Below are positions 29,173 through 40,135 of a stretch of 41,929 nucleotides of DNA, one piece after another (within the stretch, counting starts at the first letter, position 1; the number at the start of each line of letters is the position of its first letter). The translations under genes were made by a program, and so were the position numbers. The notes beneath the pieces were generated by a model. That model searched no databases. It saw nothing but the letters and a program-made list of their open reading frames with translations, and was not told the DNA's origin. This DNA comes from Chara braunii (taxonomy: Eukaryota > Streptophyta > Charophyceae > Charales > Characeae), in the NCBI GenBank assembly GCA_003427395.1, contig BFEA01000699.1:465565-507493 (forward strand). The letters are read 5' to 3'.

Positions 29173-30600
29173 ATGAATGCTAATCAGCAGAACCCCCTAC
29201 AGAACCTGAATCCCCATCAAAATCCTAATCAACCCGTACCCCGTGCACGAGCTCCTATGACGCCACCAGATCTTGATCTTTTTGATCCTGTGCATCATCT
29301 TGCTGGAGCATGGTTAGCTACGCTCCGAGCATAGCAGTATGATGATAACGAAGCTCAGGTGAACATCCCCGCTCGATTAGGAGGGGACGCCCATTATTGG
29401 TTTAGTACCTATGTATGGGTGGATCTTCCAACTTTCGAGCGAGACTTTATGAATCGGTTTGATTATATCCATCCAGAACAAGCGCTCTTTATGATTAAAG
29501 ATCGAGTCTAAAACCCCCTCGGATCCGTCACGGAATATCGAAACCAATTTTATCGGATGTTCGTGAAAATGGAGCGAGGCGAGCAAGTAGGAAGAGATTT
29601 GTTTATCGACGGACTTCGTAGCCGAACGATAAGGGCGAAACTGCGAAAACAGTTCTCCCCCATCAATCATACGCTGCAACAGATCATGGCTGTTGCAGAA
29701 GAGATGGAACGAAAGTTTGCTGCGAGTTTCCTAGAAAGGGAAGACTATCCGAAGGAGGGAGACTCGTCCGAACTTGCGAGGGCAAAGGCTGAGCTGGCCA
29801 ATTTGCAAAACAAGTTCGAAAACATGAACAGCCATTTCGTCAAAACGGGCATATTATATTTTTTGAACGAAATCAAAACTGATTTTTTTGCCAAAATCCG
29901 GTCGGAATTTTCGCCGGATCCCCTACATGTATTTGGTCTATGGTTGAGACCAGATCTGGTCTCAACCATAAACCAGATACATGTAGGGGGTCCGGCATTT
30001 TGGGACCGCCGGACCCCCAAGAGCAAAAGTTTTCGACCGGATTTTGGCAAAAAAAGTCAGTTTTGATTTCGTTCAAAAAATATAATATGTCCGTTTTGAC
30101 GAAATGGCTGTTATGGGGTTTGTGTCAGGTCATGTTGCCTATCTGGAGCAGATATCCCCTAAACGACCAGCACTGAGTGTGATTACGGGCATGCCCGTCC
30201 CTGCGATGCCAGCACCTGTAATGACGGCACCCCCGCCACCGATCGAGAATCCCGTACGGTCGAATGAATCGACCTCCGTTTTGGGCTGACCAAAACACTA
30301 ATTAATCTAATCCAGGAAAGCAAAAAGGGACAGCGAGAGCATAATGCTCGGCTGGAAGCTATGATGAGAAATATGCGGCCCATCGCAGTACGTGACGCCC
30401 CAATCCAACAAGGATTGGCCGCGGCACCTGTTCTCGGAGGGGCCGCGACACCTGTTCTGGAGGGGCCGCGGACAATCTGAATGTCCGTTATGCATGCCAT
30501 CAACAGGGGCACCTAGCTCGAGATTGCCCCCACCGGCCCCCACAACAACGGGTCGGAGTCGCGCCAGTAGTTGTAGCCCCCATCGCTAACGGACCTAGAC
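29173..30600 (+). pseudogene. Element B gag, broken and split by a MITE
   Basis: ATG 29173 opens the frame. It resembles retrotransposon Gag: DAHYWFSTYVWVDLPTFERD, EYRNQFYRM and a coiled coil (ELARAKAELANLQNKFENM). TAG near 29332 and TAA near 29509 interrupt it. A 286-bp foldback element with a 3-bp TSD sits at 29827-30112; removing it plus one TSD restores the frame to GFVSGHVAYLEQ. Later frame changes precede a knuckle near 30492 read as RYACHQQGHLARDC, where the first Cys has become Arg. Compared with element A it shares layout more than sequence. Confidence 0.8.
29827..30112. mobile_element. 286-bp foldback MITE inserted in gag of element B
   Basis: Starts AACAGCCATTTCGTC and ends GACGAAATGGCTGTT. 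The two arms are near-perfect complements over nearly the whole length, with the centre at AGATCT (29952-29957). The right arm has about 30 extra bases around 30000-30030. ATG at 29824-29826 and 30113-30115 is a 3-bp TSD. It has no coding capacity. A 3-bp TSD fits PIF/Harbinger or CACTA relatives, but TTA/TAA would be usual for Harbinger. Confidence 0.9.
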
Positions 30601-30614
30601 GGATAGGAGCCCTG

Positions 30615-31901
30615 ATGGAAGAAATGGAAGGCAGAGGAAGTGCGTTAGTTACCACCGAGGAGGCTGCTGAGCTCATTCCGTTAGATCGGTATGTATCACT
30701 TGGGTATCCGGGGCTTGGAATGATTGGAACCATTAGGCCGGCGCTGGAACAGAAAGAAGTGGCGGAGTGGCGACCTTCTCCAGGAGAGATGGAGTCGGGA
30801 GGACTCACTTCCGTAACTGGCGAAATCGATGTTCTGAACATCGTCCGAGCATTGGATCATCGGATTCCTCTTCCGATCGGCCATCTACTCTCGATATCAG
30901 AACAGGCTAACGAACGTATGCTGCAGCAATGCAAAGCGAATCGGAAACGATTTGCCCTTGCCCGAACAGCAAACACGAAAACGAAAGGACCAATGCCTGA
31001 CGAAAATGCCGCAGGCGCTTCTGATCCCATACGCATAGGGTTAATACAGAAAGATGATCACTTCTTGCGAATCAAACCTATCCCATGGAAATCCGCGGAA
31101 TGCGATACCAAAGTATGGGGAGTCCCGTACAATGCAATTATCGATTCGGGAGCCCCTGTTCTGGCTATTTCACTACGAGTAGTTGAAAAACCAGGAAGAA
31201 GGAACGACTTAATTATGCTAACAGAAAGAGATCAGCTCGTTTCCGCAGACGAAGAGAAAATTAAAACGGTAGGACGGATGACCAATGTCGCATTTCGATT
31301 AGGGAAGGTACATGCTTTGGAAGACGTCGTAGTATTAGATGTCAATACTTACGACGTTCTTTTCGGCCTTCCCGCATTGGTAGCACTGCGAGCTAATCTG
31401 GACTTCGAAAGAGGATCGATTGTCCTCCAAACTACGGTAGGCAAACCCTATGTTGTACCTATGAGACTGACTCTGCGTACTACCGCTAACATGACCTCGT
31501 GAGTTTCTCCCACGATGAGAGGGACCCTCCGCATGATTACCTGGGACAACGGGCAGACGTCCAAGTCCAAGGACGCAGACAACAACGATGATGATGATGA
31601 TTCCGAAATCCTGAAGATGGCACGAAAACGTATTCATTACCCCATGCAGCGAATGAATGGTGAAGCCCCAAGCAGAACTGACCATGATTTGCAAAGAACA
31701 CGGACAATTATTATGGGAGAACCTCTCGTACAAATTTCAAGTATGGTTGATTCTTTGGAACCCCCTCGAACCCTGTACGAAGGGATCTCCCTTCTTCTCG
31801 CCCGATACAATGACAAAAGGCACTACTGCGATATCACGGATCTCCCGAAGTCTCTGTTGACACCCGCAAAAGAAATTCGATTGTTGCGATTGGGGGCATA
31901 G
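30615..31901 (+). pseudogene. Element B protease region of pol
   Basis: An open frame of 295 residues (30615-31502) contains the protease core NAIIDSGAPVLAIS (near 31132) with DSG in place of the usual DTG, and VNTYDVLFGLPAL about 70 residues on. A single TGA at 31500 separates it from the same-frame continuation to 31901, which includes LEPPRTLYEG shared with A. Upstream it shares IGHLLSISEQ and KSAECDTKVWG with element A. Confidence 0.8.
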
Positions 31902-33732
31902 ATCAACTCTTTGGAACCCCCTGAGTGCCTCGAGAACGGACTCGGAATCAAGATCGCCACGAAATTTGTGTCGTGGCAGGACATTCGAGACGGAGTGACG
32001 CGTGAAGAACATGTGGCCATCCGAGAAGAGGATGCACAAATGATGGGCATGGTGTTCTCCTGGTGATCCGATAACTCATTCATCTCTGCGCCCCTGCCAG
32101 AAAATACTAAGCGAATTGATACAAAACACATCGATGTGCGGATATGGGACGAGTCATACGAGTTGCACGTACCGTGATACGTACCTTACGAAATCCACCA
32201 CCTAATTGCAGACATCCTGAAATAATACAAAGGAGCGATTAGTGTGACAGACACAGACATTGGACTGTCGTTAGTCATACACCACAAAATCTAGACGGGA
32301 AACCATTCCCCAATTCACTGCAAGCCCTACAGGTACTCCCTGGTAGAGCGGAAAAAGGTTCTCGAACGGATTCGAGAATTTGAAGCGAGCGGTTGGATTG
32401 AACCCGCCACCGGACCATGGTCGTTCCTGGTAGTATTGGTACCGAAAAAGAACGGATCGATCCGCATATGCATTGATTATCGTAAGCTGAATGATATCAC
32501 GATCAAAGAGGTATAACCCCTCCCCCGGATTGATAATTTGCTGGATGCGATTGGGTGTGCTAATTATTTTAGTAAGTTCGATATTCGGCATGGCTTTCGT
32601 CACATTCTGGTTAAGGAGGAAGATTGGCTGAAGACGGCCTTCGTATTGTTTGAAGGCACGTGGCAGTGGGTTCGATGTCTGATGGGGATTTGCAATGCGC
32701 CGACCACGTTTCAGCCGGCCATGAATGTCACGTTTCATAACTTCGTCAACAAGACACGGTTAACGCAGAGAATGATCAACTTCTGCGTCATCGTGTACAT
32801 GGACGATATCCTGGTTTATTCGGAGACATATCACGGCCATGCGCAGCATATCGAGTGGACATTAGGTGCTTTGAGAGACGCTGGATTCAAAATCGCGCTT
32901 GAGAAGAACGAATTTTTCCTTTCGAAAATTTCGTTCTTGGGCTACGTTGTGACACGTGGAGGTTTGCGGTCTGACTCGAGAAAGGTCGAGGCGGTGAAAG
33001 AAGCTCCTATTCCCACGTCACTAACGCAGGCTCGAGCCTTCTTGGGGTTAGCCTCGTACTATCGTTGTTTCATCAAGGGCTTCGCCGCGATTGCACGACC
33101 GCTAACGAACCTGCTGCGAAACGACCAACCCCTAAGTTGGGATGCGGAGTGCGAGCAGGCCTTCACGACCCTCAAGGAAGCCCTCACAATGACACCTATT
33201 TTGATCCGACCGGACCCCTCGAAGCAGTTCATTCTCATCACGGACTGGCAACCGGAGGCTATTTCCGCTATTTTAGCGCAAAAGGGGAACGATGACCGCG
33301 AACATGTCATCGAGTATGCATCACGAACAGTTGCAGACGAGCGAAGGAATGACTCAGCCCCGTAGGGCGAATGCTACGTAGTAGTGTGGGGAATCCGGCA
33401 CTTCCATCCGTATCTGTACGGACAAAACTTCCTCCTTGTCACCGATCATGAGCCCCTGTTAGCGCTGAAGAGGCTCTCTAATTACACGGGCATGATTGGC
33501 CGATGAGCAGTGCGCCTACAGGAGTACGACTTCGACATTATCCACCGAAAGACGGAGACACACGACAACGCAGACAGGCTGACACGTCTGCATTGACCAC
33601 CTAAAGTGCCTACGCCCTAAGGCAGAAGAGATCGTCCAGTGGAAGGAACCGGAGTCGGTGAACAGGCCCAAGTACGGACAAGTGGTAGTTCTCCCTCATG
33701 GCAAGAAGCAGGCGGGTGGCAATGGGTGACGG
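31902..33732 (+). pseudogene. Element B reverse transcriptase-RNase H, broken
   Basis: It continues the protease frame with stops. RT motifs are IRICIDYRKLNDIT (near 32460), FSKFDIRHGFR (near 32568), GICNAPTTFQ, VYMDDILVYS (near 32792) and FLGLASYYRCFI. RNase H has TDWQPEAIS (near 33240), TDHEPLL (near 33440) and HDNADRLTRL (near 33562). The stretch 32538-33365 is open. TAA at about 32515 sits at the Tyr of a VYPLPRID motif, and TGA 33504 at a Trp conserved in A. A frameshift near 33620 precedes the C-terminus, which then ends at a TGA around 33730, overlapping the start of the PHD-integrase frame. Confidence 0.9.
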
Positions 33733-35438
33733 AGGTAATCCTACAACCCCTCTCTCTCCTCTCTCCTCCTCATCTCTCCCCTCCCTGCCTGATAAATTTT
33801 GTTACTTTTGTGAAGCAATTTCTCCCGTATATTCGGTCTCTATGCACCCTAGCGGAGAAGGATATGCGGAATGGATAGACAGTTGACGGTGTGTTGCACG
33901 AGCCCATCCAATACCAAAATGACAGTAAGCCTTGGCTATGCCCCCTATGTCAGGTCGATAAGATCCCGACCGAGGCTCGCTTTTTGGACGCCACGTCAGA
34001 AGGGTTGGAAAAGACCCGGAGGTTTAGAAGGGCCGAAGTATGGACGAATATCGCCTTAATTGCTACCTTAGTGGGTAACCCCCTCCAGGACTTCACCAGG
34101 GAAGATCGAACGAGGGCCAATGAAAGGGCTCGGGACTACCGCTGGATTGAGGGACGCTTGGAAAAACGAAAAACGGATGGTAGTGGAATTTGGATGGTAG
34201 TACCGCACCCGTTCATGTAGTATGACTGGGTAAAGACAACGCACAAGGAAACTGCTGCCCATTTTGCCATACGAATCACAGAAGCAGCGATCGACAAAAA
34301 TGAGTCGTATTGGTCCAATATTCGTGATGATGTGAAATTCATCGTCGCGAATTGTCAAGTCCGCACTGCTTACAAGGCGCCGATTCAATCGCCAAGATCG
34401 ATAGTACCGACGATAGTCGAACGACCTTTCCAAAGGGTCAGCATGGATACTGCCGATATTGTGGTGCCCCCTGGACCTAATAACTGTGAATATTCAATCC
34501 TACTCGTGTTCGTAGACCATTTTTCGAAATGGATCGAAGTGTATCCATGTCGAACGCGACAGGCAGCCGAAATCGCGCGATACGTTAACCGGTTCTTAGG
34601 GATGCACCAGGACACAGAGGAAATTCTGACAGATAATGGGGTAGAATTCATGGGAGAAGTCTTGAGGAATCTGGTCGTACACGGCGTCGCTATTCGGAAT
34701 ACCGCACCCCGCATGTCACAATCTAACAAGCAGGTAGAAAATGCCAATAGGGTGATAAAGACTGCGTTTCGACGCAACATCACGGCACGAGACCCCCGAC
34801 CCTGGCCCGATATCGTAGATCACATCCTGGCGGTCCATCGAGGGATGCCCCACGAATTGACGGGCCTAAGCCCTTTCCAATTAAGGACCAATAGCGTGGC
34901 CTGCGTTTTAATACCAAGCCTCCCGGACGAATCTTCGTTGAACCGACGGCCCACTAGGGTCACGGTTCGGGACAAGGCCAAGCGACACATGGATTTGATG
35001 GAAAGGTCCCTGCCCCAATTAGCCAGAAAGCGCCAGAAAATGATAGAGTTGGTCCATGGCAGGCAGATCCGTAGTTACGAGGCCCGGAACGGGAATGCGG
35101 GTCCACGGCCCCAGTACAAATTAGGGGACGTGATGCAGGTGAGGAAATGTGCTCGCCAAGGTAAGATAGCGCCACGATTCTTTGGGCGATTCCGAGTGAT
35201 CGAGCTTGGACCGAACGGAGTGAACACCGTGCGCCTCGTGCCGGAGGTCTCAGGAAGCCGATCAGCGAGGCCGATCGTTCGTCACGTGTCTTACCTGCGT
35301 CCTCTCCCTTCTTCCCCATCTCCTGCACCTTCTTCCTCTTCCTTGGCTACGGAAGAAGACGGCGACTCTCCATTGTATCTCTCTTCCCGTACGTCTCTCA
35401 CCTTGTCTCATACTCCATCCCCGCCACCATCGCCATGA
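33698..35438 (+). pseudogene. Element B PHD finger-integrase, nearly complete
   Basis: ATG 33698 leads into DKFCYFC and EWIDS, the first half of the same PHD finger as in A. One Cys reads Ser, followed by a TGA, and the frame then shifts. From 33891 one frame runs to 35438 with only a TAG at 34218: PWLCPLC (end of the PHD), HKETAAHF...NCQVR (HHCC with the last Cys changed to Arg), SMDTADIV, TDNGVEF, VENANR (34 residues between the Asp and Glu), and a GPY/F-like C-terminus (RFFGRFRVIELGPNGVNTVR). The final 368 residues are open. The stop shares ATGA with ORF-a. Confidence 0.85.
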
Positions 35439-35920
35439 GCTTTCTTACGAAGCGAGCCCTCGACGACCATCTGTTAGCGCCACGAGGTTACATCTCAGCG
35501 ATTCGGCAGGTTCATCATCCGCGGTTCAATCTGGATCTACTACGACTTGCACAATTCTTCTGTACTTCGGGGGTATACGCAACAACCGAGTTCCGATTCG
35601 CAGGTAGTCCTCAGGCGATTGTGTTAGCAGAGGCAGTGGCTGTACATCGGCGGTCCGCTCCCAGGATAAACCATGTGTCCACAATTGTCGGTTTCAGCGG
35701 AGATATCAGCAGGGTCAGTGCGCTACGACATACGGCCATCCGGACGTCGTTACGATAGTGGGGCCAGCAGTTAGCAGTTGAGTGGAAGTTATGGAACCAT
35801 TGGCTCAGGCGCCGTGGGGACAATCTTGTCCCTACGGACGACATCGACGAGATTCAAGCGTTCCAGCACGAGCCGACGGTGGTGCTTCCAGAACTCGTCC
35901 CCTTCCAACATCCCCAATGA
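35435..35920 (+). pseudogene. ORF-a of element B, unrecognised conserved protein
   Basis: ATG 35435 overlaps the integrase stop as ATGA. The frame is 161 codons long with a single TAG at 35756 (sense in A) and ends at TGA 35918, which overlaps ATG 35917 of ORF-b as ATGA. It aligns with ORF-a of A over its full length. This is the better preserved copy. A Cys at FFCTSGV is shared, but no motif of known function is visible. Confidence 0.65.
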
Positions 35921-37000
35921 ACCGTTCCCAACTCTCCACCTTCGCTCTTCCATCTCTCTTTCCCACCTTCTGGCAGTCTCGTGTCCATCCTCGTTTCTCC
36001 TTCTGTCTGGAACCGCTCGCTGTCCCCCTTCTCGACCCGAGGCAGTGGCGGCTGTGGTGTAAGCGCTTCGTCGATCTTTCGGTGTGCCTGGTCGGAGTGA
36101 GGCTTACGTGGACAAGGGACGAGGAACACCGCGAGTGGTTTGAGTACTTGGAGCTAATGATCATCCAGGCCTAGAGGACAGACGTGGAGGGCGATCTTCT
36201 CGGTTTCCTCTTCGGATCGGTACGGCCCGACCATCGCCAGCTGATCGCGTTGGAGCTCACGGTCCCCCTTGCGCAGTTGGTTGACGATCTCCCCCTTGAG
36301 ATCGTCTTGCGGAGTGACGAGAGCCCGGTCCCGCACGTCCTCACAAGGACTTTGACGCCGTACCTTCAGTGGTCAGCGTGCCTGGAGGAGCCGGGAAGCG
36401 GACGCAAACCGCCATCGCAGCGAGATTATCTGAGCCCACAGGAAATCATCGATCTCGCCTTCCTTCAGGATCGAACGGCTTCCGAAGACGAGGAGATAGC
36501 GATTGAAGAAGAAGAGGAAGAAAGTGAAGAAGAAGCTGCGGAGGAAGACGACAAAGAAGAGACCCCATAAGAAGGGAGTTATGACGAACACAACGAGGGA
36601 GAGCAAAGTGAGGAGGAGGAAGAAGAGCAAGGCGACAAAGAGGAAGAGCTAGAGCTGGAGGAGTCTGAGTGGGAGATCTCGGTTGAAGAAGCAGAACAAG
36701 CGGACGCTTAGGCGGAAGACTTCGAGACGGCGCCCAAGAGAGAGGAGATCGCGGCCGGAAAACGACAACTAGAATTCGCCAGCGGAGCCAATCTGCAGAT
36801 CGCCGACGATCCGACCCGAGATCCAGAGCTACCCTAAACCCGAAGATGGGGACCCAGCTGCCGAGACTTCGAGCGCACTAGCAAGGCAGCGACGAAGCCG
36901 ATCCCCCTCCCCCTCAGCCTCCGACCGTCCATCAGTTCGAGCCCGTACTGATGCGGGCCATCGGGCTTCGTCCCCGGTCGTTATCCCACCGTCCCCTTGA
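35917..37000 (+). pseudogene. ORF-b of element B, acidic protein, broken
   Basis: It starts with ATG 35917 within the ORF-a stop. It aligns with A from MNR through LFPTFWQS, VDLSVCLVGV, TDVEGDLLGFL, LRSDESPVPHVLTRTLTPYL and the Glu-rich run. It is broken by TAG 36172, TAA 36568 and a one-base shift near 36834. The TAG at 36709-36711 is at the same aligned position as TAG 21234 of A and is followed by the same GCGGAAGA. Beyond it KREEIAAGKRQLEFASGAN and an Arg/Ser-rich RRSRSPSPS tail are conserved to TGA 36998. Confidence 0.6.
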
Positions 37001-37469
37001 CTATCTCACCGTCCGCCAAATTACCACCCGTGTCACCTTCCCCCGTAACCCCTTCCCCGTCGATACCTTTCGATTCTTCTACGCCACTCGCCTCGTCGTT
37101 ACAGTCCACCCCTATCCCTCAACTAGGTGTGCCCTCCCCGATTTCTTCCTTCACACCCTTCTCTTCAGTACCGCGTGGTGAGGCCACAATATGGTCGAGG
37201 TTTACTGCATGATTACGAGGACTATCCCCGCATGTGAGGACCACGACCATTTCCGCGCGGCACTCTTCCACACCTTCTCCACCTTGTACCCCAACTACCT
37301 CGCCTCCGTCCCTCACACTGGTAATCGCTTCCCCTGTTTCCATCGTATCGTCCGTTACCAGGAGCTTCTGGAAACGGTAGCCGAGGTGGAAGGATTCTTG
37401 CCCCCACTTCCCACCAACCCTCCCCCTCGCCATGCCCGCCTCCACTTCCCCCTTCTCGGTGGACATTGA
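36951..37469 (+). pseudogene. ORF-c of element B, unrecognised conserved protein
   Basis: ATG 36951 lies 50 nt before the ORF-b end, exactly as in A. The frame aligns with ORF-c of A throughout. One TGA (37179) after SAW/TAW interrupts it; the rest is open to 37467. Conserved pieces are NPFPVDTFRFFYATRL, EVYCMITRTIPAC and FRAALFHTFSTLYPNYLAS. Confidence 0.6.
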
Positions 37470-37724
37470 TGATTGGTGATCCGTGGATTGGTGTGTGTGC
37501 CACGGCGATGGCACGAGTGATCCCCTCCTTGGATTGACGAGTGCCCTCTTGAGGAATTTGTAGGATAGAGCTTGCAGGCCACGTTGGATGACGCCCGCAC
37601 TCTTTCACACCGTAAGTGGCCATGCAGAAAGCTCTGCGCGTCGATCGATTAGAGAAGTCAACACGTGTCAAGATTCAAGCAAGCAGGAGCTTGCTTAAGA
37701 TTGGAACCCCCTGGGCGTCACATA
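37470..37724 (+). other. Non-coding 3' part of element B before the right LTR
   Basis: It aligns in parts with 22000-22567, including GTAAGT (37612-37617) and the terminal TTGGAACCCCCTGGGCGTCA (37701-37720). CGTCACATATGTGACG (37716-37731) is a perfect 16-bp palindrome across the junction with the right LTR. No plus-strand purine tract is seen. Confidence 0.6.
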
Positions 37725-39719
37725 TGTGACGAATCCATTTCTGTTCCATGCGATCTTCTGCGCGGTAGCAACGAGGGGTCCTAAGCTGGGAAGGATGGGC
37801 CAATTACTGGAGATTGGGATGGAAGGGAAATTGCATCAGTGTCCTCGTTTCTTCGTCCTTTTTCGTCGTCTTTTCGGATGGTTGGGTTCGGTCCCGGGTG
37901 AGCCCCGAGACGATCGATTGGTTGATTGGCTGTGAGAGTGGAGCGCCGCCGCACGCGCGATTAATAAATGTTGACGACGCTTCTTCTGTTTCGGTTTTGG
38001 TCCTTTTTTGGGCGCGGACACCGCACGGGAATTTTGCTTCATTCTTTTTGAAATTTCTTTTTGATTTTTTTTTCGAATCTTGTCGAGCCACTATGGCTCT
38101 CGGAATTTCGAACTTTCTTTTCGGGATTTGTGCTTTTCGCTTTTTTTTGCATTAAGACAGAAATTTAGGAATTTTGCAATTTGTACTTTCCTTTGCCTCG
38201 CAACGCTTTTTGCTTACGCGCTTCTCTGTGCGGCTGCAGCGGAACTCTGATTAGTCGGCACCTTTAATCGTGTTTGTAATTGTAACTTTGGGCGGGCGCC
38301 ATTGTAACTCTATCCTTTCTTCTTGTGCTTCGTCATTCCTGCCCTCGCTTTCTCTTGCTGTGTCTAGCCAGCCCGCGGACTGCATGCTCGGATCGATGCG
38401 TGGAGAGAGGCTACGTCCCCCACGCAACGATCTGACCATACAGAACGTAGGCGCTCTCTCTCCTGATCTTCCTTCTAAGTCCTTGTAATTCTGTGTTCTT
38501 TGCGCATGCATGCACGCTATAAATTCCAGCTGCGCGATTAGATAGCTCTCTTAACCAGTTGTTAGAAGCTCGGGGTAGCGCGATCAGTGAGGGTCGGCTC
38601 ACGAGCGCAGTAAGAGGTGAGTTCAACTGGGAGTCGGGCGACCCGACGAGCTGGTGCCAAACGCCTGGGGTTGATGCGGGCCACGACGGACTGTGGGTGC
38701 GGGTGAACCTGACGGGTGCGGGAGGACTAAGCGGGGTGAGGACTTCGTGGGTTGGTGGGCAACGACGGACTGTTTCCCTTGTGGTTTTTACTGCATCTTG
38801 CATGCTCAGGAACGGTTGCGTACGGGATCACGGAGTGATTAGATGATTGGATAGTGAGTTGTCCAGAAATAAGCCAATACCTCACGGGGATGCGTGTAAG
38901 TGCGATCTGATCTGTGCAGCCTACACCTATCCACGTGTGTCGCTTCGTAACCATTGGCGGACTTGACACCGTCTATATCGGGTAGGCGGGGAGAAATATT
39001 CCCCTACGCACCCAGACGGAAGGGAATTCCGATATCACATCGGAAAATCCCCCTTGCCGGTTAGATGCGTACGGGAGAATTCCATCACACCGCGATGACA
39101 AGATGACGTACTTGAGAGACTCAGACTCGTCGTGGGATCCGGAGTATTTCAACCCTTGGGTGAGCGAGTGTCTCAGATGGAGACGCCCAAAATTTTCCTG
39201 CGTAACCGAGAACCGGTTGTGCCCCTGAGAGTTTCACTGCGCTACGACCAGCTCACAGTTGTCCCGTGGAATTCCATCGTTGAGTACTTGCCCGGGTTGC
39301 CCCTCACGCCCTGCGGAAACTGTCGACAACGCGACAACCGACGAGCCCCTGAAAACAGGAGGCGTAACCCAAACACGCGACAACAGACCTGACGTGGCTG
39401 TCCCCAAAGGCCCGACTCATCAGAATCACAGCCATTCAGGGCAGACCTCGCCCCGAACCGCCGCCTCCAAAAGAGACGAAGCAAACGGCCTTGAAAGCAC
39501 CACGCATGCCATCTGCCTTATGCTGCACGACATAAACGCCGCAGACCAGAAGTAATTCGCCCTTAGCCCTATTGCATCTATACCCCTGAAACCTTGCCAC
39601 ATAAGATCTCACTTCTGACCTGGGATTCCACCCCCACTTTCCCAAAAATCCTAGGCACACCCCTTTTCGCACTTCCAAGCCCACATCTCACTCCGATCAA
39701 CAAGAAGTCGCGCTGGGCG
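37725..39719 (+). repeat. Element B right LTR
   Basis: It begins TGTGACGAA and ends at GGGCG, matching the left LTR except for two deleted blocks. A TATA box lies at 38518-38525. The LTR frame is represented by ORF fragments to about 39392 with TPCGNCRQRDN. CCCCCTGGGCGTCACAT follows it at 39722-39738 and also precedes it at 37707-37723. Confidence 0.85.
38518..38525 (+). promoter_or_regulatory. TATA box of element B right LTR
   Basis: TATAAATT is conserved with 27326-27333 and with element A. Confidence 0.55.
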
Positions 39720-40135
39720 AGCCCCCTGGGCGTCACATCGCACTTCCAACTGCTGTGGGCGGCGCAAATTTGAAAGTAGGCGGAGGAAAAAAAAAGGCTA
39801 TGAAAAAGGCGCGTAGTCCCGGATTCGAATTTCGAAATTCGAATTCCCGTAAGCGAATGACGACGGCGTGGATGTCCCTTACGGCTGACGGCAGCAACGT
39901 TCGTCGGCGGGACCGTTTCGGTACGGGGTGGCGGCTGCGTGGCTTCTGCTGGCACGCCAAACGTCCATGAATACGTCTGAAGCAGCAGGCACGCCGTCAC
40001 ACGATCGCCACCGTTGCCTACTTCGCAGGCGCACCTTCATCGTTGACGTGAACGCTGTGGACTCCGGTCAGGACGACGCAGCATCATTGTTGTACCCACT
40101 GACGTCGAGCCTTCTTCACTTGGCAATGACGAGCG
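39720..40135. other. Spacer with a 20-bp perfect palindrome
   Basis: No gene is recognised. TTCGAATTTCGAAATTCGAA at 39824-39843 is a perfect 20-bp palindrome. The segment from about 39900 may already belong to the Harbinger element. Confidence 0.5.

Larger units (their letters stand above)
26531..39719 (+). mobile_element. Element B: second long-LTR Ty3/gypsy-like retrotransposon, same plan as A
   Basis: About 13.2 kb with LTRs beginning GTGACGAA (26532; TGTGACGAA at 37725). Order: LTR, PBS, gag (split by a MITE), protease, RT, RNase H, PHD finger-integrase, ORF-a, ORF-b, ORF-c, LTR. Its proteins align with element A over most of their length but are clearly diverged, and LTR sequences outside the TATA region differ strongly. 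A and B are therefore separate families or old subfamilies, not a recent duplication. Inactive through stops and frameshifts, though its integrase C-terminal 368 residues are open. Confidence 0.9.

Noticed and set aside
35435-37469. An envelope gene after integrase
   Set aside because: None of the three ORFs shows a signal peptide, transmembrane anchor or cleavage site.
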